Shown: positions 26,766 through 37,079, counted from the first letter of the stretch. The stretch is DNA of 44,763 nt from Eubacterium sp. (GCA_024698965.1 JAILQM010000039.1:1-44763), one strand, 5' to 3'. Translations and numbers: made by a program. The notes: generated by a model from the letters alone, not told the origin.

Positions 26766-28903
26766 ATATAGCAGAGATTATTTCATCTGAACTAAACATT
26801 AAACCGGCGCAGGCAAACGCTGCCATCAAACTTTTAGACGAAGGCTGCACCGTGCCGTTTATAGCAAGATATCGTAAGGAAGCCACCGGAGCCTTAAATG
26901 ATGAACAGCTCCGCAGCCTTTTTGAAAGGCTTTCCTACCTCAGAAATCTCGAAGAAAGAAAAGCAGCAGTCCTTGCCCAGATTGATGAGCAGGGGCTGCT
27001 TTCATCTGAGCTTAAGAAAGCAATAAACGCAGCCGAAACCTTAACGGAAGTAGAAGATTTATATCTTCCGTACAAGCCAAAAAGAAGAACAAGAGCAACT
27101 ATTGCCAAAGAAAAAGGCTTAGAGCCTCTCTCACTTCTCATCCTGGCGCAAAACAAAAACACAGATATACTTAAGGCTGCAGAGGAATATATTTCCAAAG
27201 AAAAGGGAGTAGAAAGCGCAGATGAGGCAATTTCGGGCGCGATGGACATTCTCGCCGAGGTCTTTGCAGACAACGCCAAGTGCAGGAGCGCCGTAAGGGA
27301 TATGACTTTTTCAAAGGGACGAATCGTAACAAAGGCAAAAGATGCTGAAGCCAAGACGGTCTACGAGATGTATTATGACTTTGACGAAGCCGTAAAAACA
27401 ATAGCCCCTCACAGAGTTTTGGCCATAAACCGCGGAGAAAAAGAAAAGGTACTTAGCGTAAAAATAGACATTGACGAAGCCCCTCTTCTCGGCTATATGG
27501 AAAAGGAAATTATTAAACAGCCGTCAAACGAGGTAAGAAAAATCCTTACCGCCACAATTGCCGACTCATATAAAAGGCTTCTCGCCCCGGCAATAGAAAG
27601 AGATATAAGAAGTGCGCTTACAGAAAGCGCAGAAGACGGAGCGATAAAGGTCTTCGGCAAAAACCTTTCTCAGCTTTTAATGCAGCCTCCGATTTCCGGA
27701 CACAAAGTTTTGGGCTGGGATCCGGCTTTTAGGACAGGTTGTAAACTTGCGGTAATAGACGAAACCGGAAGGCTTTTAGATCATACCGTAGTATTTCCGA
27801 CAGAACCGCAAAACAAGATTGCAGAGACAAAAAAGACCGTGCTTTCTCTGATTAAAAAATATGGGATTACTCTTATTTCCTGCGGAAACGGCACTGCCTC
27901 AAGAGAATCCGAAAAGATAATCGCAGATATTATAAAGGACTGTCCTACAAAGGTTTCTTATATAATAACCAACGAAGCCGGAGCATCCGTATACTCCGCA
28001 AGTAAAGAAGGAACCGCGGAATTTCCTAACGAAGATGTGGGTACAAGAAGCGCGGCATCTATAGCAAGAAGAGCCGTTGACCCTCTGGCTGAGCTTGTAA
28101 AAATAGATCCCAAATCCATAGGAGTCGGCCAGTATCAGCATGATATGGACCAAAAGAAGCTCGGCAACTCGCTAGAAGCCGTGGTTGAAGACTGCGTAAA
28201 CAAAGTAGGAGTAGACCTTAATACCGCTTCTGCCGCACTTTTATCTTACATATCGGGAATAAATAAAACGATTGCCTCAAACATTGTTTCATACAGGGAA
28301 GAGCACGGCTCTTTCTCAAGCAGAAAAGAGCTCCTTAAAGTCGCAAAGCTTGGCCCAAAAGCCTATGAACAGTGCGCGGGATTTTTAAGGATTCCGGGCG
28401 GAAAAAATCCTTTGGACAATACCTCCGTTCATCCCGAAAGCTATAAAGCAGCCGAAGATTTACTTAAAACCTTAGGCTTTGATATGAAAGATATTGCAGG
28501 AGAGAGCTTAAAGGGCTTATCAAAAAAAGCCGACGTAAAAACTCTTTCAAACGATTTGGGAATCGGAGAACTCACCTTAAAGGACATTATCTCTGAGCTT
28601 GAAAAACCGGGAAGAGACCCGAGAAAAGATGCGCCCTCTCCGGTGCTAAGAAGCGATGTTTTGGATATAACAGACCTTAGCGAAGGTATGATACTTAAAG
28701 GCACGGTAAGAAACGTTATAGACTTCGGAGCTTTTGTTGACATAGGTGTCCACCACGACGGACTTGTTCATATATCACAGCTTTCGGACAAATACATAAA
28801 ACATCCTTTAGAGGTTGTATCTGTCGGCGATATAGTGGAAGTAAAAGTACTTTCAGCCGATCCTAAGACAAATAAAATTTCCCTTTCCATGAAGGGCATA
28901 TAA
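26762..28903 (+). CDS. tex: Tex family RNA-binding transcription accessory protein
   Basis: A 713-residue protein of normal Tex length. It has an N-terminal helical domain containing FIARYRKEATGALNDEQLR, a YqgF/RNase H-like domain (LGWDPAFRTGCKLAVID), tandem helix-hairpin-helix motifs (around ALLSYISGINKTIASNIVSY) and a C-terminal S1 domain (GTVRNVIDFGAFVDIGVHHD). Tex binds nucleic acid and is linked to transcription and translation quality. The start codon overlaps the ahcY stop by four bases, indicating translational coupling. A terminator follows, shared with the convergent ftsH. Confidence 0.96.
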   Translation: MNIAEIISSELNIKPAQANAAIKLLDEGCTVPFIARYRKEATGALNDEQLRSLFERLSYLRNLEERKAAVLAQIDEQGLLSSELKKAINAAETLTEVEDLYLPYKPKRRTRATIAKEKGLEPLSLLILAQNKNTDILKAAEEYISKEKGVESADEAISGAMDILAEVFADNAKCRSAVRDMTFSKGRIVTKAKDAEAKTVYEMYYDFDEAVKTIAPHRVLAINRGEKEKVLSVKIDIDEAPLLGYMEKEIIKQPSNEVRKILTATIADSYKRLLAPAIERDIRSALTESAEDGAIKVFGKNLSQLLMQPPISGHKVLGWDPAFRTGCKLAVIDETGRLLDHTVVFPTEPQNKIAETKKTVLSLIKKYGITLISCGNGTASRESEKIIADIIKDCPTKVSYIITNEAGASVYSASKEGTAEFPNEDVGTRSAASIARRAVDPLAELVKIDPKSIGVGQYQHDMDQKKLGNSLEAVVEDCVNKVGVDLNTASAALLSYISGINKTIASNIVSYREEHGSFSSRKELLKVAKLGPKAYEQCAGFLRIPGGKNPLDNTSVHPESYKAAEDLLKTLGFDMKDIAGESLKGLSKKADVKTLSNDLGIGELTLKDIISELEKPGRDPRKDAPSPVLRSDVLDITDLSEGMILKGTVRNVIDFGAFVDIGVHHDGLVHISQLSDKYIKHPLEVVSVGDIVEVKVLSADPKTNKISLSMKGI

Positions 28904-28928
28904 TAAAAATGTTTTCACATAAAAAGAA

Positions 28929-28965
28929 GCATCGCACTTATTTTAGTGCGATGCCACTTTATTTT
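28929..28965. terminator. Bidirectional terminator between tex and ftsH
   Basis: GCATCGCACT (28929-28938) pairs with AGTGCGATGC (28945-28954) over a six-base loop. T-rich sequence follows on the plus strand and an A-rich stretch precedes, so it can stop both convergent genes. Confidence 0.88.
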
Positions 28966-31021
28966 ATCCTCTCGGATCGGCCATAATTATGCCGTCTTCA
29001 TCTTCGGCATTTTCTTTATTTTCCTCAGCCTTTTCATTATTCTCAGCTGTTTCATTGTTATCAGCCGTTTCATTGTTATCAGCCGTTTCTTCAAGTTCGT
29101 AAGTCTTCTCTTCTTCCGAAGCTTCTTTTTCTTCTTCAGGATCCGGAAGACCTTTAAGTCTTCTGAAGATTTCCATAAACTCTTTACCTGTAATTGTTTC
29201 CTTCTCATAAAGGAAATCGGCAATTTCTTTATGTACATCCTCGTTCTCCGAAAGAAGTCTCTTTGCTTCTTCATAGCTTTCTGCAAGAAGCTTTTTAACT
29301 TCCTCGTCGATTTCGGCCGCTGTTGCGTCTCCGCAGTTAAGAACAGCTCTTCCGTCAAGGTATTTGTTTTCGATTGACTCTAAAGACATAAGTCCGAATT
29401 TCTCCGACATACCGTACTGGGTAATCATTGCACGGGCAATCTTTGTAGCCTTTTCTATATCGTTTGAAGCACCTGTGGTAACCGAATCAAAATGAAGTTC
29501 TTCGGCCGCTCTACCTCCCATGTAAGTAACAAGTCTTGCCTTAAGCTCATCTTTGGTCATAAGGTATTTTTCTTCTTCAGGTACCTGCATTACATATCCG
29601 AGTGCTCCCATTGTACGCGGCACGATGGTAATCTTCTGCACAGGTTCCGCATTCTTTTGAAGAGCTGTTACAAGGGCATGTCCGACCTCGTGGTAAGCAA
29701 CAATCTTCTTTTCCTCGGCTCCTAATATTCTGTCCTTCTTTTCCTTACCGGCTATTACAACCTCAACCGATTCAAAAAGATCGGCCTGCGTAACGGCTTT
29801 TCTGTTTTGTTTAACGGCAAGAATTGCCGCCTCATTGATGATATTTGCAAGGTCAGATCCTACGGCACCCGATGTAGCAAGAGCAATCTCGTCAAGATCT
29901 ACCGTATCATCCATAAGAACGTCTTTTGAATGAACCTTTAATATATCAACTCTTCCCTTAAGGTCCGGCTTATCTACTATAATTCTTCTGTCAAAACGTC
30001 CCGGGCGAAGAAGGGCTTTATCCAAAACTTCCGGTCTGTTTGTAGCCGCAAGGAGAAAAAGACCTTTAGATGTGTCAAATCCGTCCATCTCTGCAAGGAG
30101 CTGATTTAATGTCTGCTCTCTTTCATCGTTTCCTCCGTATCTTGTATCTCTGCTCTTACCTATCGCATCAATCTCGTCTATAAATATAATACAAGGCGCC
30201 TGCTTTTGAGCCTCTTTAAAAAGATCTCTTACTCGTGATGCACCGACACCAACAAACATCTCAACAAAGTCAGAACCCGCAAGCGAAAAGAACGGCACAT
30301 GTGCTTCGCCGGCTACTGCCTTTGCAAGAAGAGTTTTACCTGTTCCCGGAGGGCCTACAAGAAGCGCTCCTTTAGGAAGCTTTGCTCCGATGCTTAAATA
30401 TTTTTTCGGATCATGAATAAAGTCCACGACCTCCTGAAGGGATTCTTTTGCTTCATCCTGACCGGCAACATCTTTAAATGTTACTCCGGTTTCTTTCTGA
30501 ACATAAACCTTGGCATTGTTTTTACCAACGCCCATAACTCCTCCGCCGGAACGTCTCATAAACATAAAGAGAAGTCCCCAGACAAGTGCAAGAGGAAGTA
30601 CAATACTTAATATATTGTAGATAACCGCTGCCGTTGTATCAGGTATAACGCCCTTTACATCGACATCGTGCTCTTCAAGTCTTTCAAGAAGAGTATCATC
30701 TGCAAGTCTTCCGGTATAATACTGTACGCTGACCGCAGTCTCTTCATCTGTTTTGGCGGTGATATTAATCTGATAAGACTCGATTTCAACACTCTCAACC
30801 TCATCATTTTCCACCATTTCTATAAATTCCGTGTATGATATTTCCTTCGAAGTTGTACCCATCATCTTCGAAGTAAACATACTGCTGAAAAACAAAGCAA
30901 CAAGGGATGCCAAAAGGAGCATCATTATTGTCTGTCCTCCGCCCGAGCGCTTATTTTTATTTCCGCCCTCGTTATTGCCCGAACCGTTTCCTTGTCCGCC
31001 ATTGCTACTATTATAACTCAT
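28964..31021 (-). CDS. ftsH: ATP-dependent zinc metalloprotease FtsH
   Basis: A 685-residue membrane protease. There are two membrane segments, [20 protein letters not shown] (31-50) and one near 136-155, with an extracytoplasmic domain between. The AAA domain has Walker A GPPGTGKT (223-230) and [11 protein letters not shown]. The zinc site is HEVGH (444-448); most FtsH have HEAGH. It degrades misfolded membrane proteins and regulators. The C-terminal tail is acidic, Asn-rich and repetitive ([18 protein letters not shown]), outside the conserved core. GGAGG precedes the start, and a promoter lies 36-64 bases upstream. Confidence 0.97.
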   Translation of the reverse strand: MSYNSSNGGQGNGSGNNEGGNKNKRSGGGQTIMMLLLASLVALFFSSMFTSKMMGTTSKEISYTEFIEMVENDEVESVEIESYQINITAKTDEETAVSVQYYTGRLADDTLLERLEEHDVDVKGVIPDTTAAVIYNILSIVLPLALVWGLLFMFMRRSGGGVMGVGKNNAKVYVQKETGVTFKDVAGQDEAKESLQEVVDFIHDPKKYLSIGAKLPKGALLVGPPGTGKTLLAKAVAGEAHVPFFSLAGSDFVEMFVGVGASRVRDLFKEAQKQAPCIIFIDEIDAIGKSRDTRYGGNDEREQTLNQLLAEMDGFDTSKGLFLLAATNRPEVLDKALLRPGRFDRRIIVDKPDLKGRVDILKVHSKDVLMDDTVDLDEIALATSGAVGSDLANIINEAAILAVKQNRKAVTQADLFESVEVVIAGKEKKDRILGAEEKKIVAYHEVGHALVTALQKNAEPVQKITIVPRTMGALGYVMQVPEEEKYLMTKDELKARLVTYMGGRAAEELHFDSVTTGASNDIEKATKIARAMITQYGMSEKFGLMSLESIENKYLDGRAVLNCGDATAAEIDEEVKKLLAESYEEAKRLLSENEDVHKEIADFLYEKETITGKEFMEIFRRLKGLPDPEEEKEASEEEKTYELEETADNNETADNNETAENNEKAEENKENAEDEDGIIMADPRG
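29032..29085. repeat. 18-bp tandem repeat in the ftsH 3' end
   Basis: Three units: TTTCATTATTCTCAGCTG (divergent) then two identical TTTCATTGTTATCAGCCG. They encode the ADNNET-type repeat of the FtsH tail, and copy number may vary between strains. Confidence 0.85.
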
Positions 31022-31056
31022 TTAAGTTGTCCTCCGATTTAACTCACTATCTGTTA

Positions 31057-31085
31057 ATTATAAGATTGCAGACAATATAAATCAA
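31057..31085 (-). promoter_or_regulatory. ftsH promoter
   Basis: On the minus strand TTGATT (31080-31085) and TATAAT (31057-31062) are 17 bases apart, upstream of the GGAGG of ftsH. Confidence 0.72.
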
Positions 31086-31216
31086 CAAAAGTTTCGATTA
31101 ATTCTGTAAAATTTTTCTAAATTTCTCTTTACTTTTTTCGCATTAGATGGTAGATTTATTTTTTTCGGTGTCATATAATAGTGAATGTATGTGTAAATAA
31201 TAAATGGAGGAATATC

Positions 31217-32821
31217 ATGGCAGTTAAATATGTATTTGTTACAGGCGGAGTTGTATCGGGGCTTGGAAAGGGAATTACAGCAGCATCTTTAGGTCGTCTC
31301 TTAAAAGCAAGAGGCTATAAGGTGACTATGCAAAAATTCGATCCTTATATTAATATTGACCCGGGTACAATGAATCCCGTTCAGCACGGAGAGGTGTTTG
31401 TAACAGATGACGGTACCGAAACCGATCTCGATCTCGGACATTATGAAAGATTCATAGACGAGAGCCTCGATAAAAATTCCAATGTTACCACAGGTAAAGT
31501 ATACTGGTCGGTGCTTCAGAAGGAAAGACGAGGAGACTACGGCGGAGGCACGGTTCAGGTTATTCCACATATTACAAATGAAATAAAAAGCCGTTTCTAT
31601 CGCAACTATTCATCGGATGAAACGCAGATTGCAATTATCGAAGTCGGCGGTACTGTCGGAGATATCGAAAGCCAGCCTTTCCTTGAGTCAATACGACAGT
31701 TCCAGCATGATGTAGGACATGAAAACGCTATTCTTATCCACGTTACCTTAATCCCTTATCTTAAGGCTTCGGGCGAAATGAAGACAAAGCCTACACAGGC
31801 TTCTGTAAAAGAGCTTCAGGGAATGGGTATTACACCGGATATTATCGTATGCAGAAGTGAACTTCCGCTTGATATGACAATCAAAGACAAAATCGCTCTT
31901 TTCTGTAATGTGCCAAACAGCCACGTTCTTCAGAACCTTGACGTTGACTATCTCTATGAGGCACCTCTTGCAATGGAAAAAGAACATCTTGCTCAGGTTG
32001 CCTGTGAATGTCTCCACCTCGACTGTCCTGAACCGGACCTTACAGAATGGACGGCAATGGTAGACGCATTAAAGAACCCTAACAAAGAAGTTAACATTGC
32101 TCTTGTAGGAAAATATATTACTCTCCATGATGCTTACATAAGCGTTGTAGAAGCATTAAAGCACGGAGGAATTGCCGAAAGAGCAGTTGTAAATATTAAA
32201 TGGGTAGACTCAGAAAAACTAACCGATGAGAATGCAGCAGAGACCTTTGAAGGAATCCAGGGTATTTTAGTACCGGGCGGATTCGGTGACAGAGGTATCG
32301 AAGGTAAGATAACAGCTATTAAATATGCAAGAGAAAATAAGATTCCGTTCCTCGGACTTTGCCTCGGCATGCAGATGGCAATAGTTGAGTTTGCCAGAAA
32401 TGTTATCGGATATAACGATGCTCACAGCGTAGAGCTTGCTCCCGATACAACACATCCTGTAATTGACCTTATGCCGGATCAGAACGGTGTAGAGGATATC
32501 GGCGGAACACTCCGCCTCGGCTCTTATCCTTGCGTACTCGACAAATCCTCAAAGGCTTACGCCCTTTACGGAGACGAGACAATCTATGAAAGACATCGTC
32601 ATCGTTATGAGGTTAATAACGATTACAGAAACGTTCTTACAGAAAACGGCATGATGCTTTCGGGTATTTCTCCTGACGGCAGAATCGTTGAAATGATTGA
32701 GCTTCCTGAGCATCCATGGTTTATCGCAACCCAGGCTCATCCGGAACTTAAGAGCAGACCTAACCGTCCACATCCTCTTTTCAGAGGTTTTGTAGAGGCA
32801 GCCTGCAAAAACACTAAATAA
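31217..32821 (+). CDS. pyrG: CTP synthase
   Basis: A 534-residue enzyme making CTP from UTP, ATP and glutamine. The N-terminal synthetase domain begins [20 protein letters not shown] (P-loop), with [20 protein letters not shown] shortly after. The C-terminal class I amidotransferase domain has [10 protein letters not shown] with the nucleophilic Cys, and [15 protein letters not shown] with the His/Glu. The ATG at 31217 is chosen because TGGAGG is six bases upstream. A GTG 12 codons earlier is in frame but gives a non-family extension. A TATAAT box lies at 31174-31179 without a convincing -35. Confidence 0.97.
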   Translation: MAVKYVFVTGGVVSGLGKGITAASLGRLLKARGYKVTMQKFDPYINIDPGTMNPVQHGEVFVTDDGTETDLDLGHYERFIDESLDKNSNVTTGKVYWSVLQKERRGDYGGGTVQVIPHITNEIKSRFYRNYSSDETQIAIIEVGGTVGDIESQPFLESIRQFQHDVGHENAILIHVTLIPYLKASGEMKTKPTQASVKELQGMGITPDIIVCRSELPLDMTIKDKIALFCNVPNSHVLQNLDVDYLYEAPLAMEKEHLAQVACECLHLDCPEPDLTEWTAMVDALKNPNKEVNIALVGKYITLHDAYISVVEALKHGGIAERAVVNIKWVDSEKLTDENAAETFEGIQGILVPGGFGDRGIEGKITAIKYARENKIPFLGLCLGMQMAIVEFARNVIGYNDAHSVELAPDTTHPVIDLMPDQNGVEDIGGTLRLGSYPCVLDKSSKAYALYGDETIYERHRHRYEVNNDYRNVLTENGMMLSGISPDGRIVEMIELPEHPWFIATQAHPELKSRPNRPHPLFRGFVEAACKNTK

Positions 32822-32826
32822 CAAAT

Positions 32827-32859
32827 AAGAGGAATCCAAAAGGATTCCTCTTTATTTTT
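32827..32859. terminator. Bidirectional terminator between pyrG and AraC regulator
   Basis: AAGAGGAATCC (32827-32837) pairs perfectly with GGATTCCTCTT (32842-32852) around an AAAA loop, followed by TTATTTTT. It sits between convergent genes and touches the stop codon of the minus-strand one. Confidence 0.92.
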
Positions 32860-33742
32860 GGTTTTTTCTCCACTCCAAAGGAGTACATCCGAACTCTTTT
32901 AAAAACATTCTGTTAAAATAGCTCTGCTCTCCGACGCCGCACTCATTTGCGATATACGAAATCGGTTCATCGGTGGAAAGAAGGAGCTTACTGCCCATCT
33001 CAAGCCTATAGCTGTTTAAGAAGTTAATAGGCGTCTTTTGCGTATATTTCCTAAAAAGATTTGCACATTTAGAGCGGCTTACTCCCGCAGCATTTGCTAT
33101 ATCGTCAAGTGTAATCTTATCCTGATAATTCTCATAAATAAAGGCAGACATTCTTCTTTGCAAAGATATGTCACTGCTGTAAGATACCGGTATTTCCTTC
33201 TCTGCAATATAAACAAGATAAAGTCTTCTGAATATCATATAGATATATCCGATAACATCAAGCTCATAGCCGACAGGCTTTTCTGTGATAAGCTCATATA
33301 AAGCATCGAAAATGTCGGATATCAGTTTTGCATAACTGTTTCTTCCGTCCATCTGCACATGCGCAAAATCGGGATTGTGGATTATCGGTATAATGTATTT
33401 TTCATATATCTCTTTGTTATGAGCAAGCATGTCCGTTTTAATCGTGAGTACATCAAGATCTCCTACGACCTTTTCGGTATTATATACTCTGTGCATTGTG
33501 TCAAAGTTTATAAAACAAAGCTCTCCCGGATTTAAAAGAAAATCCGAATCGTTAACATGACAATGTATGTTTCCTTTTCTTATTCTTATAATCTCAACAT
33601 CATCATGCCAATGCAAAAGCTCCTCATGGTTTGTCTCCGATGTTACAACCTTTTGTTCGAGCACAACGGGAAGCGTACCAAACTCATATGTAGTTCCTTT
33701 TCTTTCTATGTCCTGCTTCGGACCGCTGAATGTTATTTCCAT
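32852..33742 (-). CDS. AraC-family regulator with cupin sensor domain
   Basis: A 296-residue regulator. The N-terminal cupin-type domain contains LLHWHDDVEIIRIRKGNIHC and LNPGELCFINFDTMHRVYN. The C-terminal AraC domain (about 200-296) has LDDIANAAGVSRSKCANLF and ISYIANECGVGEQSYFNRMF, ending FGCTPLEWR. Many such proteins sense small ligands, often carbohydrates. It is divergent from the NrdI-rubrerythrin fusion gene across 200 bases with three phased GATATT boxes, so autoregulation and control of the fusion are plausible. The ribosome binding site is weak (GGCGGAAT). Confidence 0.92.
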   Translation of the reverse strand: MEITFSGPKQDIERKGTTYEFGTLPVVLEQKVVTSETNHEELLHWHDDVEIIRIRKGNIHCHVNDSDFLLNPGELCFINFDTMHRVYNTEKVVGDLDVLTIKTDMLAHNKEIYEKYIIPIIHNPDFAHVQMDGRNSYAKLISDIFDALYELITEKPVGYELDVIGYIYMIFRRLYLVYIAEKEIPVSYSSDISLQRRMSAFIYENYQDKITLDDIANAAGVSRSKCANLFRKYTQKTPINFLNSYRLEMGSKLLLSTDEPISYIANECGVGEQSYFNRMFLKEFGCTPLEWRKNQK

Positions 33743-33814
33743 ATTATTCCGCCTGTAAAAAATTAAATTTTGCCCTTTACATATATATCATAATACTTTA
33801 TATTTGTAAACAAG

Positions 33815-33878
33815 GATATTGTACAAATTTTTTACGATATTTTGCAATATTTTATTTGGCTCCAATGATATTATACAA
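33815..33878. promoter_or_regulatory. Three phased GATATTNTRCAA boxes
   Basis: GATATTGTACAA (33815), GATATTTTGCAA (33836) and GATATTATACAA (33867) start 21 and 31 bases apart, i.e. two and three helical turns, on the same strand. Direct repeats on one DNA face are typical of AraC-type operators. They lie between the AraC regulator and fusion genes. Confidence 0.6.
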
Positions 33879-33942
33879 TCACAAACAAGGTTTAAACGGC
33901 CACAAGGTCGTGATAATTAAATAAGAAAAGGAGAATAAAATT

Positions 33943-34863
33943 ATGAAAGTAGTATACGCATCAAGAATGGGACACGTTGAGGGAATCATCAAAAGACTTG
34001 GCATAACAGATGCCGTAAAAATTGAAAGCGGATCGGAGAAGGTAGACGGCGAGTATATCATCTTTACATATACCGACGGAAAAGGAATCGTACCTCCTGC
34101 AGTTGAAAGCTTTTTGGCTGCAAATCCGGGCGTTAAGGCAGTAGTTGGCAGCGGAAGCAAAGAGCGTCATGCAGATACATTTAATTTCGCGGCAGACATT
34201 ATCTCCGAAAAATACAATGTACCTGCTCTCGCAAAGGTAGATATGGACGGAACCGATGAGGATCTTGCGTCAATCAAAAAATCATTAGACGAACTCGGTT
34301 ATGCATTTGCAGCTCCGGCAGCAAAGAAAAACCGTTACGAAGGCACACAGACAGCCAAAAATTTAGAGACAGCTTTTGCAGGTGAGTCTGAGGCCAGAAA
34401 TAAATATACATACTTCGCATCTAAGGCTAAGAAGGAAGGTTTCGAGCAGATTGCAGCATTATTCCTTAAAACTGCCGACAATGAAAAAGAGCATGCAAAA
34501 ATGTGGTATAAAGAGCTCTACGGCATCGGAGATACTGCAGAAAACCTTGAGAATGCAGCTAACGGCGAAAACTATGAGTGGACGGATATGTACGATGAGT
34601 TTGCAAAGACAGCAGACGAAGAAGGATTCCATGATCTTGCCGCAAAATTCCGTGCTGTAGCCGAAATCGAGAAGCATCACGAGGAAAGATACCGTGCCCT
34701 CCTTAAGAATGTGCAGATGAAACAGGTATTTGAAAAGAGCGAGGTTAAGGTTTGGGAATGCCGCAACTGCGGACATATCGTTGTCGGAACAAAAGCTCCG
34801 GAAGTATGTCCTGTATGTGCTCATCCTCAGAGCTACTTCGAAGTTCACGAAGAAAACTACTAA
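33943..34863 (+). CDS. NrdI-like flavodoxin fused to rubrerythrin
   Basis: A 306-residue fusion. Residues 1-120 resemble NrdI/flavodoxin: [38 protein letters not shown], then [20 protein letters not shown] and a [16 protein letters not shown] ending. Residues 133-260 are the rubrerythrin ferritin-like diiron domain: [28 protein letters not shown] and [11 protein letters not shown] carry the Glu/His ligands. Residues 268-306 form the rubredoxin-like Fe(SCys)4 site, C273xxC276 and C289xxC292. Rubrerythrins reduce hydrogen peroxide in anaerobes; the flavodoxin half may deliver electrons in the same chain. AAAGGAG gives the start, and a strong terminator follows. The NrdI assignment rests on pattern resemblance. 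Confidence 0.88.
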   Translation: MKVVYASRMGHVEGIIKRLGITDAVKIESGSEKVDGEYIIFTYTDGKGIVPPAVESFLAANPGVKAVVGSGSKERHADTFNFAADIISEKYNVPALAKVDMDGTDEDLASIKKSLDELGYAFAAPAAKKNRYEGTQTAKNLETAFAGESEARNKYTYFASKAKKEGFEQIAALFLKTADNEKEHAKMWYKELYGIGDTAENLENAANGENYEWTDMYDEFAKTADEEGFHDLAAKFRAVAEIEKHHEERYRALLKNVQMKQVFEKSEVKVWECRNCGHIVVGTKAPEVCPVCAHPQSYFEVHEENY

Positions 34864-34879
34864 GATAATTTATAAAACG

Positions 34880-34914
34880 AATGAGGTGTACAAATCAGTA
34901 CACCTCATTTTTTT
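34880..34914. terminator. Intrinsic terminator after the rubrerythrin fusion
   Basis: AATGAGGTGTAC (34880-34891) pairs with GTACACCTCATT (34898-34909) around AAATCA, followed by a T-run. The convergent VWA gene ends 12 bases beyond it and may also use it. Confidence 0.93.
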
Positions 34915-34925
34915 GTTTAAAAACG

Positions 34926-36116
34926 CTAAACAAGCAGTTTCTTTATACCTTTTTCAAGTCCTCCTATTGTAAGCTCATACATCGGAAAGACTTTTCTTAT
35001 CATGCCTATGGTTTCGCATCCGTAAGCTCTCTCCCACCTGTCTTCTTTAATGGGGTTAAGCCAAATCTTTCTTTTAAATTTTTTGTCAAGCTCCTCAAGC
35101 CAGAGCATTCCGGGTCTTTCATTATAAAGTCCGTAGTAAATATTTCCTCCTCGTTGCAAAAGCTCATAAGGAGACATAGAAGCATCCCCTACAAAAATCA
35201 CCTTATATTCACTGTCATATTTGCGCATCACCCAATCGGTCTCCACCCAGTCTCCGGTTTTGCAAAACGGTGTCGTATAAAGATGATCGTAGATGCAGTT
35301 GTGGAAATAATACACCTTTAAATCCTTAAAATGATTGGACTTTCTCATGGCCTGAAAAAGCATACTGCAGATTTGAGAATAAGCCTGCATAGAGCCGTCC
35401 GAATCCATGAGGAGTAATACTTTTACCGTATTTTTCCTCGGCTTTTCATAGGCCAAAGTAAGCATGCCCGCGTTTTCGCAAGTCTCGTCTATTGTCTCAT
35501 CAATATCGAGCTCTGTCTTGGCAGAATCAATTTTTGAAGAATACTGTCTAAGCTTTCGAAATGCCATCTGAAACTGACGGATATCAAGGACATTGTCTTC
35601 CCTAAAATCGCGGAAATTTCTCTCTCCCGCAATCTGCACTGCAGAGCGGTGTCTTCCCTCTCCTCCGACTCTTATTCCGGCAGGATTATAGCCGCCTCTG
35701 CCCATTGTGGATGTGCCACCCGTGCCTATCCAGTAGCTGCCGCCGTGATGCTTTTCTTTCTGCTCTTTAATTCGTTCTTCAAACATCTTCATAATCTCTT
35801 CAAACTCATGAAGCATATCCTCCGAGAAAGGTCTGTCGTTAATATCCCTTTCTCTTTCACCGTCGGAAAGCCACTTCCAGAACTCTTCCGGAAGGTCTTC
35901 CGGCGTCTCAATCCCGTCAAAGTACTCGGCAAACACCTGGTCAAATTTGTCAAAATCCGCCTCTGTATTTACGACTATACTTCTGGTGAGATAATAAAAC
36001 GATGTAAGAGACGACCTTGCCATGCCCTTATCAAGAGCTTCCATAAGGGTCATCCATTCATTAAGAGAGACCTTAAGCCCTCTGGCTCTAAGCAGATAAA
36101 AAAATGATAAAAACAT
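34926..36116 (-). CDS. VWA (CoxE-like) domain protein
   Basis: A 396-residue protein. The N-terminal half is helical and Glu/Lys-rich, with a Gly-rich linker (GGSYWIGTGGTSTMGRGGYN). The C-terminal VWA domain has a MIDAS-like motif LLMDSDGSM (Asp238, Asp240, Ser242; Asp replaces the usual second Ser). Later motifs are YYFHNCIYDHLYTT and VIFVGDASMSPYEL. It is the usual partner of a MoxR ATPase, encoded immediately upstream. The SD (GGGAGG) is embedded in the last codons of the ATPase gene. MoxR-VWA pairs act as chaperones that mature metal enzymes or complexes; the client here is unknown. Confidence 0.9.
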   Translation of the reverse strand: MFLSFFYLLRARGLKVSLNEWMTLMEALDKGMARSSLTSFYYLTRSIVVNTEADFDKFDQVFAEYFDGIETPEDLPEEFWKWLSDGERERDINDRPFSEDMLHEFEEIMKMFEERIKEQKEKHHGGSYWIGTGGTSTMGRGGYNPAGIRVGGEGRHRSAVQIAGERNFRDFREDNVLDIRQFQMAFRKLRQYSSKIDSAKTELDIDETIDETCENAGMLTLAYEKPRKNTVKVLLLMDSDGSMQAYSQICSMLFQAMRKSNHFKDLKVYYFHNCIYDHLYTTPFCKTGDWVETDWVMRKYDSEYKVIFVGDASMSPYELLQRGGNIYYGLYNERPGMLWLEELDKKFKRKIWLNPIKEDRWERAYGCETIGMIRKVFPMYELTIGGLEKGIKKLLV

Positions 36117-36119
36117 TAA

Positions 36120-36959
36120 TTACCTCCCTGCCCAGTACCTTCTTGTCTTTTCCTTATCAAGCGCGTCAATATCCTGATTCTTCTTTAAAAGCACACCCAC
36201 AAACGGAAGCTTTTCTGTGAGTTTTTCCGCCGGGATACCGCTTATCATAAGAGCCTGAAGCCAGTCCAAAAGCTCTGATGTACTTGGCTTTTTTTGTATA
36301 TCTCTGAGTTCTCTTATCTCATAGAATTTTTCAAGTGCCATATTTATAAGTTTCTCGTCCACATCTCCGAAATGCACATTAATAATCTCACGCATTTTAT
36401 CTTCTGCCGGGAATTCAATATAATGGAAGATACATCTTCTAAGAAAAGCATCCGGCAATTCCTTTTCGGCATTGGAAGTTATTATAACTATCGGACGATG
36501 CTTTGCTTTTACCGTCTCTTTGGTTTCGTTTATATAAAACTCCATCTTATCAAGCTCCCAAAGCAAATCATTCGGGAACTCAAGATCGGCCTTATCAATT
36601 TCGTCAATAAGGAGAACAACCTGCTCATCTGAGCTAAACGCTTCTCCGAGTTTTCCGAGTTTAATGTACTGTGCGATATCTTTTACATTCCCTTCTCCAA
36701 ACTGGCTGTCGTAAAGCCTTTGTACAGTATCATATACATATAGACCTTCCTGCGCCTTTGTTGTGGATTTTATACTCCAAACAATGAGTTTCATATTCAT
36801 AGATTCTGCTATGGCCTCGGCAAGCATTGTCTTCCCCGTGCCCGGCTCTCCCTTAATAAGAAGGGGTTTTTGAAGAGCGATGGCCACATTACAGGTATTC
36901 ATTAAATCATCACTGGCAACATAATTTGCGTTGCCTTCAAATCTGTTTATCTCGTTCAT
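36120..36959 (-). CDS. MoxR-family AAA+ ATPase
   Basis: A 279-residue AAA+ protein starting MNEINRFEGN. Walker A is GEPGTGKT (37-44), Walker B is VVLLIDEIDKAD near 100, and sensor 1 is PIVIITSNAEKELPDAFLRR. I chose ATG 36959 because AGAGGAAG lies upstream. The open frame extends 67 codons further, but that part is Lys/Phe-rich, not family-like, and would overlap the divergent gene at 37080. An extended -10 (TGG-TATAAT, 36990-36995) precedes it. It works with the VWA protein encoded three bases downstream. Confidence 0.92.
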   Translation of the reverse strand: MNEINRFEGNANYVASDDLMNTCNVAIALQKPLLIKGEPGTGKTMLAEAIAESMNMKLIVWSIKSTTKAQEGLYVYDTVQRLYDSQFGEGNVKDIAQYIKLGKLGEAFSSDEQVVLLIDEIDKADLEFPNDLLWELDKMEFYINETKETVKAKHRPIVIITSNAEKELPDAFLRRCIFHYIEFPAEDKMREIINVHFGDVDEKLINMALEKFYEIRELRDIQKKPSTSELLDWLQALMISGIPAEKLTEKLPFVGVLLKKNQDIDALDKEKTRRYWAGR

Positions 36960-37079
36960 TTTCTTCCTCTTTCTTTTGTGATAGGTTTTATTATACCACC
37001 AAGTGTACCCAAATACTGTATTTATAAACTTATTTTTGTTAGAATGACTAGAGAATATTTTTAAGAAACGGAGATATGG

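Noticed and set aside
28987-29358. Lys/Arg-rich 123-codon frame within ftsH
   Set aside because: It is a same-strand shadow in the repeat-rich tail region of ftsH; the composition reflects AAG/AGA-rich codons read out of frame.
31181-31216. GTG start 12 codons before pyrG
   Set aside because: TGGAGG lies within the extension and directs ATG 31217, which gives the family-typical N-terminus.
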